Shown here: piece after piece, positions 6,350 through 12,503 of the stretch
Layout of the letters: the number at the start of each line of letters is the position of its first letter
Numbering within the stretch: position 1 is the first letter of the stretch
Assembly (NCBI GenBank): GCA_005888675.1
Contig: VBBA01000147.1
Location: 1-14,655, forward strand
Direction of reading: 5' to 3'
Length of the DNA: 14,655 nt
From: Candidatus Bathyarchaeota archaeon
Lineage (GTDB): Archaea > Thermoproteota > Bathyarchaeia > 40CM-2-53-6
Translations under genes and position numbers: made by a program
The notes under the pieces: model-generated
What the model was told of the DNA's origin: nothing
Database searches by the model: none
Seen by the model: only the letters and a program-made list of their open reading frames with translations

Positions 6350-7189
6350 ATGAGAAGAGTGGGGTTGACGCGCATCAGATCCATCCTTCTTCTCTTCCTC
6401 GTCAGCGTCATAGCCTATTCACCAGTAACCATTTACGTGAATGCCCAAACAACATCTGGCCTAGTTTGCGTTTCACGAGTGTCATACTCCTGTCCGATTG
6501 TGCAACCCGTCTATACGGGAAGGCCTGGTACACAATTGAGCGTGAATGTTGTTGTTCAAGGAGCTGAACCCTTTGATGCATATTCTGTCGTGATAGGTGT
6601 AAACTCCTCGATACTACAACCAGTTGGTGTTAACGCGACTGGCGGACTATTGCCAAACATCAACAGCATGATCTGTACCGGTGGACAAGGTGATCCATGC
6701 GCCTACTGGTTGGGTCTTGGTCCTGGAGATGTTCGTGTCGCGGGCTGGGGCTCGGTAACCAATACGACAGGTGTAGATTTCACAGTTTCAAGTTCGGGTT
6801 CGATATCGAATCAGTCTGTTACTACTGGTCTCCTGTTTACGATTACGTATGAGGTACGGGCGGAGACGAAGGGGACTCAGATTGTCTTGTTCGATCAGGT
6901 GAGTCCGTCTGGCTGGAGCTGCGCTTGCGCCTTGTTTTCCAATTCTGTGAAGGGTGAGAGCTTCCAGTCGAACGTTCAGGGAGGCTGGTTCAGCAACTCT
7001 AGTTTGTTATTTGGTGATGTGAACGGTGACTGCAGGGTTGACTTGTTGGATGTGGTGCTGATTCTTTTTGCTTGGGGCTCTATGCAGGGCTCGGTTAACT
7101 GGAATCCTTCGGCTGATCTGAATGGTGATGGTAAGGTTGACCTCATAGACTTCTATGCAGCCGTTATGAATTACGGCAGCGTATGCTAG
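6350..7189 (+). CDS. Secreted protein with cohesin-like domain and C-terminal type I dockerin
   Basis: This 279-residue exported protein has a basic N-terminus and hydrophobic core (11-31), with likely cleavage after VNA near residue 32. The middle (about 58-185) is a beta domain whose opening (GTQLSVNVVVQG, then SVVIGVNSSILQPVGV) matches the cohesin-like pattern of a strand-rich start followed by a V-x-L-x-P-x-x-V strand. The C-terminus is a type I dockerin: two calcium-binding loops, DVNGDCRVDLLD (223-234) and DLNGDGKVDLID (256-267), each followed by a helix. Cohesin-dockerin pairs hold multi-protein complexes together outside the cell; here both seem to lie in one chain, which would allow self-assembly. 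There is no C-terminal membrane segment, so the protein is released or held by partners. The ATG at 6350 fits a nearby TATA-like box. Confidence 0.8.
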   Translation: MRRVGLTRIRSILLLFLVSVIAYSPVTIYVNAQTTSGLVCVSRVSYSCPIVQPVYTGRPGTQLSVNVVVQGAEPFDAYSVVIGVNSSILQPVGVNATGGLLPNINSMICTGGQGDPCAYWLGLGPGDVRVAGWGSVTNTTGVDFTVSSSGSISNQSVTTGLLFTITYEVRAETKGTQIVLFDQVSPSGWSCACALFSNSVKGESFQSNVQGGWFSNSSLLFGDVNGDCRVDLLDVVLILFAWGSMQGSVNWNPSADLNGDGKVDLIDFYAAVMNYGSVC

Positions 7190-7241
7190 TGTGAATGAAC
7201 TGGCTGGGGAGAGGTTCCGTGGAATAGTAGGTTTCTAGGGG

Positions 7242-7766
7242 CTATGAGATTGTCCAATTGGAGTGTATTATTGTCGAGAAGCTTGCGGTGACTCCTAGTA
7301 CGGTGAGGTTTGCGGTGATTGTGGTGTCGAGCTTGTAGATGCCTGGTGCTTTGACTCCCTGATCTATCGAAAGATAGAGTGTATGGCTTCTTGTTCCTAT
7401 TCCTCCGTTGATATTGGTGTGTCCGAGGTCGATTGTTTGGTTGGAGGGGTTGGTCAGGCGTAGTGAGATTGTGATATTGCTTGATCCTCCAGAGCTGGAG
7501 ACGTCGGTGTCTGTTGTCTGGACGGTTCCTCGTGATCGGATACTGAGGTAGTATTCGTAGACTGTGACTGTGCTTACGCTAACCTGTGCGTCGGTGTGAG
7601 TGAACGAGCCGGTTGTTTCGCTGAAGGTTACCTTGGAAACAGGTACTGTGAAGCCTCCGGCAAGTGCTACCGGTACAAGGAGTATAGCGATGACAATGAC
7701 TGCTATGATTGCTAATGGAAGGATCCTCTTTGACCTGGGTTTCGAGGGTGACGGAGGAGATGTCAT
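7242..7766 (-). CDS. N-terminally anchored exported beta protein
   Basis: This 174-residue protein has a short proline-rich basic N-terminus (TSPPSPSKPRSKR), one strong hydrophobic segment at 15-36, and a beta-rich Ser/Thr domain of about 135 residues outside the cell. That domain carries sequons (NIT, NQT, NLT, NWT). The absence of a clear signal cleavage site suggests a signal anchor. The second half (ITISLRLTNPSNQTIDLGHTN) resembles LEA-14- or CARDB-like beta sandwiches, but only weakly. No named family is recognised. A TATA-like box (ATCTATTATC on the minus strand, about 7800-7809) predicts a leader of about 12 bases to the ATG at 7766. Its stop lies 52 bases from that of the dockerin gene, so the two converge. 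Confidence 0.7.
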   Translation of the reverse strand: MTSPPSPSKPRSKRILPLAIIAVIVIAILLVPVALAGGFTVPVSKVTFSETTGSFTHTDAQVSVSTVTVYEYYLSIRSRGTVQTTDTDVSSSGGSSNITISLRLTNPSNQTIDLGHTNINGGIGTRSHTLYLSIDQGVKAPGIYKLDTTITANLTVLGVTASFSTIIHSNWTIS

Positions 7767-7891
7767 TTCTTGTACTGGAACTGCACCGTCTCCGAACGGG
7801 ATAATAGATTTGTCCAGAGAATTGACCTACTATTGTCTCTGACGAATAATTCAAAACCATCCGCTTGGATACTCAAACGAGGCTGCAGTGA

Positions 7892-8161
7892 ATGTGTAGA
7901 AACATCAAGACATTGTTCAACTTTGATCCACCTGTCACTCACGAGGAGGTCCGTGATGCCTCTCTTCAGTTTGTGAGAAAGATCAGTGGTTTTAGCAAAC
8001 CATCGAAAATTAACGAGCAACAGTTCTCCGTTGCGGTGGATGAAATAACCGAGATATCGACACGTCTTCTACATTCGCTAGAGACTAATGCGATACCGAG
8101 GAACAGGGCTGAAGAGGCGGCGAAGGCCAAGGTTCGCGCTGTGGCGAGATTCCGACAGTAA
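7892..8161 (+). CDS. DUF2277 family protein
   Basis: This 89-residue protein opens with MCRNIKTLFNFDPPVT, the highly characteristic N-terminus of the DUF2277 family (PF10041), followed by LQFVRKISGFSKPS (26-39). A helix (FSVAVDEITEISTRLLHSL) comes next, and a basic AEEAAKAKVRAVARFRQ end that is also typical. Length and motif order match the family almost exactly. The function is unknown; the invariant early Cys and the basic C-terminus are notable, and the protein should be small, helical and cytoplasmic. The family is known mainly from bacteria, so an acquired gene is possible. The ATG at 7892 directly starts the conserved motif. A weak TATA-like patch lies at about 7843-7851. The gene converges on the large surface protein gene, with 9 bases between the two stops. 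Confidence 0.88.
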   Translation: MCRNIKTLFNFDPPVTHEEVRDASLQFVRKISGFSKPSKINEQQFSVAVDEITEISTRLLHSLETNAIPRNRAEEAAKAKVRAVARFRQ

Positions 8162-8170
8162 GTTGTCCTT

Positions 8171-9508
8171 TCAGTTGTTGGTTGATGGAGGTGGGGCGGG
8201 TGACTCTGTAGCTGGTAATGGTACGGGTGGTGATGGTGAGCCATCGGCTCCCGAACCAGTTTCGCTTGGTTGGGGTGGTGGAGCTGATGGGCGTCGACGT
8301 CTATGTTCTAGGACTGCTGCGACGGCTGCGACCGATGCGGCCACGATGATCAAGCCGAGAATAGAGTATGGATTCGTTAAGAGTCCAATGACAAAGGCTA
8401 GTCCAGACGGTGGTTTGGTGTACACGATGGATATTCGATGCTGTGATAGGGCGAAGTTGAATCGTACATCATATTCGGTCCCATTCTTTGAACTCGTAGA
8501 GGCTATGACTCCGGCATCCTCATAGACGGTGATAGCCGTATTGTTCAATCCTGAGGGGATTCTGACAAGAGCTTTTCCGGTTCCCACGCCGTCAACATTG
8601 AATGTGATCGCTGTCGAGTTGGACGCTATCCCTGTCGCTTCCAGGTTCGTTCTCAATCCAACCGCATACGACTTCCCAGAGCTCGATACATCCACTAGCG
8701 AATTGTATGGGTATGCAGTGTAGTCGACTAGTTCTATGTTGAAAAATGGCGAGCCTCCTAGTTGAAGCGTTCCCTTGACGAGATTCCCGACTTGCGGTGA
8801 ATAGTTTGACTCTTGTGAAGAGGTTGTACTTCCTAATTTGTATGTTTGGGTCACGTCCTGCTTGATTACATAGGATTGGAATGCTCCAGCTTGGACCGTA
8901 GTGCGTTCCGTCCTTTCTACATTGAACATGGAAACTACGTCGGAGCTGTTCGTCGTGGTCGTGATTCCTCCGCCAACTCCTGGCCCAGTAGAGGTTTGGG
9001 TGACATGGGCTGAGCTGGTCCAAGAACTTCCCGCAGTGAGCGGGAATTTGTAGTATTCAAGTGGAGGAGCGACATCGCCTTCGCCTGAGATGGTGAAGGA
9101 GATGATGCCGCTGGAGATGGTGATATCCAAGGTGTCTCGGATATCCGCGAGATCACTGACCCGTCGATAGAACGCGCCTGTCAATGTGAAGGAGTAGGTA
9201 CCTGCGGCAGTCCCGCTGAAAATTGTGAATGTCCCAGAGCCGGAGATATCGATTTTGTAGCTATCGTATGATTGACCGCCGACGATCACCGCCTCGATGT
9301 CGTGTACGGTCTGTGTGAGACTGCCAGTGAATGATCCCTGTGCAGTGGCTCCAGTCAGAGTTGGGGCGGAGGTGATACTGTATTTCCACATGTCTCCAGC
9401 TGATAGGATTGGTTTGGGTGCGTCGGCTCGGACGTTAGGCGGTAGGAGTACGAGCATACTGGCGGAGATGATGAGTAGGAGGATGGCGTGTTTCTTTATG
9501 GCTGTCAA
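8171..9508 (-). CDS. Large surface protein with C-terminal membrane anchor and proline-rich tail
   Basis: This 445-residue protein has a signal peptide (core 8-22, likely cleavage after RADA near residue 30) and a long beta-rich ectodomain (31-375) dominated by Thr, Ser and Gly. It contains repeated patterns like LxAGxxWxYS and FPLTAGSSWTSS (155-166), reminiscent of DUF3108-like lipoprotein domains, and has sequons such as NSS, NYS, NST, NNT and NGT. A hydrophobic segment (381-401) is followed by EHRRRR and a 40-residue proline-rich cytoplasmic tail (PSAPPPQPS). I do not recognise a named family. The frame starts at TTG 9508; a TATA-like box at 9545-9553 predicts a leader of about 15 bases to that codon. 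Unusually, the tail is a long low-complexity Pro/Ser segment on the inner side of the membrane. Confidence 0.8.
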   Translation of the reverse strand: MTAIKKHAILLLIISASMLVLLPPNVRADAPKPILSAGDMWKYSITSAPTLTGATAQGSFTGSLTQTVHDIEAVIVGGQSYDSYKIDISGSGTFTIFSGTAAGTYSFTLTGAFYRRVSDLADIRDTLDITISSGIISFTISGEGDVAPPLEYYKFPLTAGSSWTSSAHVTQTSTGPGVGGGITTTTNSSDVVSMFNVERTERTTVQAGAFQSYVIKQDVTQTYKLGSTTSSQESNYSPQVGNLVKGTLQLGGSPFFNIELVDYTAYPYNSLVDVSSSGKSYAVGLRTNLEATGIASNSTAITFNVDGVGTGKALVRIPSGLNNTAITVYEDAGVIASTSSKNGTEYDVRFNFALSQHRISIVYTKPPSGLAFVIGLLTNPYSILGLIIVAASVAAVAAVLEHRRRRPSAPPPQPSETGSGADGSPSPPVPLPATESPAPPPSTNN

Positions 9509-9544
9509 TCGTGATAACCCTGTTCAAGAAATAGAGGGGTGAGT

Positions 9545-9553
9545 GTTTTAACG
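9545..9553 (-). promoter_or_regulatory. TATA-like promoter of the large surface protein gene
   Basis: On the minus strand this reads CGTTAAAAC, centred near 9549, about 41 bases before the TTG start at 9508. It supports the TTG as the true start. The rest of the gap up to the DoxX stop at 9667 shows nothing recognisable. Confidence 0.45.
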
Positions 9554-9666
9554 CTTCAGTTTGTCTCGTGTGGACAAGGCTAACTTTTGTTAGCAGACCA
9601 GCTGGCTCGCGTTCGAATAAATGAAGATGTTCCTGTAAAGTCTCGAAATCCTCAGTCTTGAGATGG

Positions 9667-10146
9667 CTACGAGCCGCTTCGGATCTCGGCGATCCTCTTC
9701 CAACCGGGCCATTTCTGCTCTATCAATCGATCGAGCGAGTACTTGCTCGGACCCGATGTCGCGTTGATGAGTAGTAGTAGCATGAAAGCGATGGCGTAGA
9801 TTATTCCGGTTCCTATGTCGGTCGAGCTTGGTCCGTATGGTCCGCCGAAGCCTTCTGGGACGGACCATAGTATGAGACTGTAGAAGAAGCCCAGGGTGTA
9901 GGCTAGTTTTCTTAGGAAGCCAGCGATTAGACAGAAAGCGAGGAGTAGTTCTAGGAGTGCGATTGAATAAGCGAAGAGGGCGGGGTTTGTGGATGTTGTG
10001 GAGGCCCAGAATGAGAACCATCCAGCAAGCCAAGAGGGTTGATTGGCCGCCGTCGAGGATATCAAGTCAGAAAAAGATTGGGCAAATTCTGGCTGGAATT
10101 TGAACGCGGCGTCAACCAGCCAGACCAGTCCGAAGACTACTCTCAT
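9667..10146 (-). CDS. DoxX/DoxD-family integral membrane protein
   Basis: This 159-residue protein from the ATG at 10146 has four hydrophobic segments: about 2-16, 57-77, 82-95 and 111-127. It shows the family hallmarks RVVFGLVWLVDAAFKF at the start, a charged loop, and EGFGGPYGPSSTDIGTGIIY (98-117) before the last helix. DoxX-type proteins are small quinone- or redox-associated membrane proteins; DoxD is a subunit of thiosulfate:quinone oxidoreductase in Acidianus, but most relatives have no proven role. The same frame stays open upstream to a TAA at 10267-10269. Those 40 codons include LDNWFARNSDKLKTV, which looks like the usual N-terminal helix of the family, yet there is no ATG, GTG or TTG among them. 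The true start is therefore uncertain: ATG 10146, a non-standard codon, or a frameshift. Confidence 0.8.
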   Translation of the reverse strand: MRVVFGLVWLVDAAFKFQPEFAQSFSDLISSTAANQPSWLAGWFSFWASTTSTNPALFAYSIALLELLLAFCLIAGFLRKLAYTLGFFYSLILWSVPEGFGGPYGPSSTDIGTGIIYAIAFMLLLLINATSGPSKYSLDRLIEQKWPGWKRIAEIRSGS

Positions 10147-10344
10147 GACGGTCTTGAGCTTGTCACTGTTCCTTGCAAACCAGTTGTCGAGGCCGACTTG
10201 GAGGGCGGTAACAGGTGTCGCTTTGGTTCGTAGACCTGTCGAGGAGTCGAATCCTCCTGAAACTAGTTACTGGAGTTGCGTCCCAGAAAAAGTCTTGTTC
10301 TGCGCTTTAACACGACTTCAAAGAAGAGTGTTTGTCGAAATCTC

Positions 10345-10355
10345 TTATTATATTC
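10345..10355. promoter_or_regulatory. TATA-like box in the DoxX / FN3 divergent gap
   Basis: TTATTATATTC is the strongest A/T-rich patch in the gap between the divergent DoxX and FN3 genes (10147-10441). Read forward it would start a transcript near 10376 with a leader of about 65 bases for the FN3 gene. Read in reverse it would start near 10324 for the DoxX gene. It is nearly symmetric, so the strand cannot be decided. Most of the remaining gap is the open upstream DoxX frame. Confidence 0.35.
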
Positions 10356-10441
10356 TGGGATTGCTGTTCGGGGAAAACCTATCTGTAGGCAGCACCAATC
10401 ATATCCTGAACGGTCTCCGCATGTGCTTGGGATGACTTGTC

Positions 10442-11440
10442 TTGCTGCCTAGATCTAGACGTATTCATTGCACTGTGATATTGCTACTAATCTTGGCAGT
10501 CCCTTTTGCATCCTGCCGTCTAGGCAATTCTCCCGTAACGAAGATCTCGCGGGTCCGATTCTCCCCATTCTTGGACGCCGTTCAACCGGACGTAACGCCT
10601 CCTGTCTGGCCTGAAGGCAGTAAGATAATTGCGACTCTTATCACGGCGAGTTCTCTCAACATAGGCTACTCTCACGCATCCGATGACAATGGAATTGTGA
10701 ACTACAAGATATTGGTCAATGGAGCATGGGATGGGATGTTGCACATGGACAACAGCTACTATGCCGACAACATGTTCGGAATGAGCAGTCTTCCATCAAA
10801 CACGACCTATACTTTCCAGATTATTGCAGTAGATCCTTTCGGCAACCAGAGCGTGGGGCCTTCCGCAACTTTCAGTACCGCTCCTCAAAACTGCGCTGGC
10901 TACGAAGCGTGCTTGGTTTTCATGGCAAGCTACCATGGGATTGCATATCCTGGTGCGACTATCGTTTTGGTGGGTACGTTCAGCAACTCGGGGCAGGACC
11001 CGATTAGGGTTCTGGGCATGAATGTGACCGGCGACTTCGGCTCGTACATCAAAGAAGGGCCGGTCCTTAGCACTGGACAGACCGCAAACCGGACCGTCAA
11101 CGTTGTCATTCCGTCGAATGAGACGCTGGGACCGCATATGATTGATTTCTTCGTCTCTTGGCAGTATCAAAAGATCATCGATCAGCTGTGGTACTTTGGG
11201 TCGAATTTCTGGAAGAACAGTACTTTGACGGTGGTAAGTCGCCCGTCTTCTACTCAGCTTCCGGGGACATCGAACCGGTTACGGAGTCTGGGCTGGCTCA
11301 CGGGCATGCTGGCAGGCGTCATGAGTTATGGATGGTTGATCATCGCTCCTTATACTGTCCTAGTTTCTCTCGGCTCGATAATGGTCGTCAAACGCGACAT
11401 GAGGAAGAGAGAAGCTCTGAGAAAAGCTTCCGTTAACTAA
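10442..11440 (+). CDS. Fibronectin type III surface protein with C-terminal membrane anchor
   Basis: This 332-residue protein has a basic N-terminus (PRSRR), a hydrophobic core (11-24) with a Cys at 25, and an ectodomain in two parts. Residues about 52-147 form a fibronectin type III domain: DVTPPVWPEG opening, SLNIGYSHASDDNGIVNYKI strands, then TYTFQIIAVDPFGNQS and the closing SATFST. Residues about 150-265 form a second beta sandwich resembling CARDB/NEW3 domains (GTFSNSGQDPIRV). A hydrophobic segment at about 294-316 is followed by a basic tail (KRDMRKREALRK), so the C-terminus is inside. FN3 domains usually bind other proteins or glycans at the cell surface. The frame begins at TTG 10442, just after an in-frame TGA. 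Cys25 might hint at a lipoprotein, but no clear lipobox is seen. Confidence 0.78.
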   Translation: MLPRSRRIHCTVILLLILAVPFASCRLGNSPVTKISRVRFSPFLDAVQPDVTPPVWPEGSKIIATLITASSLNIGYSHASDDNGIVNYKILVNGAWDGMLHMDNSYYADNMFGMSSLPSNTTYTFQIIAVDPFGNQSVGPSATFSTAPQNCAGYEACLVFMASYHGIAYPGATIVLVGTFSNSGQDPIRVLGMNVTGDFGSYIKEGPVLSTGQTANRTVNVVIPSNETLGPHMIDFFVSWQYQKIIDQLWYFGSNFWKNSTLTVVSRPSSTQLPGTSNRLRSLGWLTGMLAGVMSYGWLIIAPYTVLVSLGSIMVVKRDMRKREALRKASVN

Positions 11441-11557
11441 TGATGAGTATCGTTCTCACGAGCTAAGGAATTGTTGTAATGCCAAGGTAGCGAGGAGACG
11501 AGGTAGGTGTGAAAGTATTCGGAAAGTCTCTTTCACGTCTTGAAACTTCACAATCTA

Positions 11558-11572
11558 CCCCCCCCCCTTTTT
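11558..11572 (+). terminator. C10-T5 tract behind the FN3 protein gene
   Basis: Ten C residues are followed directly by five T residues, and a second T-rich stretch (ATTTTATTTTC) follows at once. This lies 117 bases after the stop at 11440. It has the same C-then-T order and the same orientation relative to its gene as the tract at 4583-4597. It lies within a 370-base gap without genes (11441-11810); the other items in that gap are listed separately. Confidence 0.4.
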
Positions 11573-11632
11573 ACAATTTTATTTTCTACTGCGCCTCAAA
11601 ATGAGCGAGTTCGACCGTCTTCGCTGGATCAT

Positions 11633-11674
11633 GCATAAAATTTGTTAAGTGGAAGAGCGCCGCGTGCGCTTAAC
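11633..11674 (+). promoter_or_regulatory. TATA-like box followed by a dyad
   Basis: GCATAAAATTT (11633-11643) is a good TATA-like box with a predicted start near 11664. Directly after it comes a dyad: AGCGC (11656-11660) with GCGCT (11666-11670), flanked by GTTA (11644-11647) and TAAC (11671-11674). The dyad overlaps the predicted start site, which is where a repressor would bind; it could also fold in RNA. The next gene starts at 11811, so the leader would be about 145 bases, long for this window. Confidence 0.35.
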
Positions 11675-11810
11675 GAAGGAGGCGCTACATGATCACTTTT
11701 TTCCCTCTCCAGCCTCGGACAAAGACGAATTCACAAGAGACTTGCTTCAGAGCCCTTCCCGATTCTTTAACTATGCTGTCGAGAGAATTTGCTTTATCGG
11801 TCTGTGATCT

Positions 11811-12167
11811 ATGGCCCGGAGTACGAGCGAGGCAGGTTCTCGGGAGGCTCCTTTTCGGTCCTTGATGGACTGGGTCCTCCAACTCCCAGATGTTACTCAG
11901 GCCGCCCATAGAATGGGTGGGACCGAATTCCGGGTCCATGGACTGGAATTCATGCATTCTCATGGTCCATCTTTCTTGGACGTACGTCTATCGCCGAAGG
12001 AACAGGCACGAGTGCTTCGGAAAGGCAAGCCTGAGCATCACCGAGCAGACGTGCATCATCATGAGGGATGGGTAAGCTTCAGGATTGAAAGTAAGGAGAG
12101 CGTTGAAAGAGCCAAGGAACTCGTTCAACTCGCATATGAAAATGCGAAGGGGACAAGTGAGCATTGA
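11811..12167 (+). CDS. DUF5519 (luciferase-domain) family protein
   Basis: This 118-residue soluble protein matches the small DUF5519 family (PF17648, named luciferase domain). The family marks appear in order: LPDVTQAAHRMGGTEFRV (25-42), LEFMHSHG (45-52), a LDVRLSPKEQARVL helix region, the HHRADVHHHEGWVSFRI segment (76-92), and a final helix SVERAKELVQLAYENA. Despite the name, light-producing activity is not established for stand-alone members, and the real role is unknown. The His-rich middle (H76, H77, H82-H84) is a possible metal or ligand site. The ATG at 11811 follows an in-frame TGA by one codon, so the start cannot lie further upstream. A weak A/T-rich patch near 11765 could be its promoter. 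The family is best known from bacteria. Confidence 0.82.
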   Translation: MARSTSEAGSREAPFRSLMDWVLQLPDVTQAAHRMGGTEFRVHGLEFMHSHGPSFLDVRLSPKEQARVLRKGKPEHHRADVHHHEGWVSFRIESKESVERAKELVQLAYENAKGTSEH

Positions 12168-12239
12168 CGGGGGCAAAGGCCCTCAGCGGCTCCCGAGAAG
12201 ACAAAGCTCTAGACTTTATCTTCTGAGCGTATTCTTCTC

Positions 12240-12249
12240 GATCTTATCG
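12240..12249 (+). promoter_or_regulatory. TATA-like box in front of tRNA-Leu
   Basis: GATCTTATCG is centred about 31 bases before the tRNA 5' end at 12276. A second A/T-rich patch (GACTTTATCTT, about 12212-12222) lies further upstream. Either could serve the tRNA gene. Confidence 0.35.
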
Positions 12250-12275
12250 CGGGGTAAAGCCTGGTCTAGTGTCGT

Positions 12276-12394
12276 GCGGGGGAAGGCACCATGCTATTGT
12301 GGTGTCTCCCGTGTTGCCAAGCCAGGTCAAAGGCGCAGGGCTCAGGACCCTGTCCCGTAGGGGTTCGTGGGTTCGAATCCCACCCCCCGCACCA
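12276..12394 (+). tRNA. tRNA-Leu(CAG), interrupted after position 7, CCA encoded
   Basis: The 3' part is a complete class II tRNA: D-arm GCC...GGC, anticodon stem CAGGG/CCCTG around loop CTCAGGA (anticodon CAG, Leu), a long variable arm (CCC-GTA-GGG), T-arm GTGGG-TTCGAAT-CCCAC, acceptor strand CCCCCGC, discriminator A and an encoded CCA. The matching 5' acceptor strand GCGGGGG is not next to the D-arm; it lies at 12276-12282, 31 bases further upstream. Removing 12283-12313 gives an 88-base tRNA of normal leucine length with U at positions 8 and 9. The insert therefore looks like an intron at the unusual 7/8 position. The splice point is ambiguous by one base, since removing 12282-12312 gives the same product. 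Confidence 0.85.
12283..12313 (+). other. Putative 31-base tRNA intron at position 7/8
   Basis: The insert can form a 7-bp stem, GGCACCA (12285-12291) with TGGTGTC (12300-12306), closed by an 8-base loop. Alternatively GGCA (12285-12288) pairs with TGCC (12315-12318) across the 3' junction, giving the four-base central helix of a bulge-helix-bulge. The 3' bulge TG^T then fits the expected cut, but the 5' side has a bulge that is one base off, so the motif is relaxed rather than canonical. Confidence 0.55.
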
Positions 12395-12462
12395 AATTAG
12401 ACAATAGAACCAACAGGAAGCTGGTGGACGGAGGTTGGTTCTCATCTTAGGAGCAATCCTAC

Positions 12463-12473
12463 GCTTTATATTT
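12463..12473 (+). promoter_or_regulatory. TATA-like promoter of the DUF1326-DUF2182 genes
   Basis: GCTTTATATTT is centred near 12468, 36 bases before the TTG start at 12504. The predicted leader is about 10 bases, which supports the TTG as the start of the DUF1326 gene. Confidence 0.6.
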
Positions 12474-12503
12474 GTAATTGAATTATGAAGGATCGGCGTT
12501 TGT

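Noticed and set aside
8088..8525. Plus-strand open frame of 145 codons
   Set aside because: It overlaps the end of the well-recognised DUF2277 gene and lies opposite the membrane anchor and tail of the large surface protein. Its residues are low-complexity Gly/Arg, typical of a shadow frame.
10233..10262. A T-arm-like hairpin (GAGGA, loop with TCGAA, TCCTC) as a possible tRNA remnant
   Set aside because: No matching acceptor stem, anticodon arm or CCA is found around it, and the stretch lies in the open upstream frame of the DoxX gene. It is more likely a chance hairpin.
11685..11963. Minus-strand open frame of 92 codons
   Set aside because: It overlaps the DUF5519 gene, whose family motifs are clear, and shows no protein-like pattern.
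11811..12167. Light-producing luciferase
   Set aside because: The match is to the small domain family with that name only; there is no evidence for a luciferin-using enzyme.
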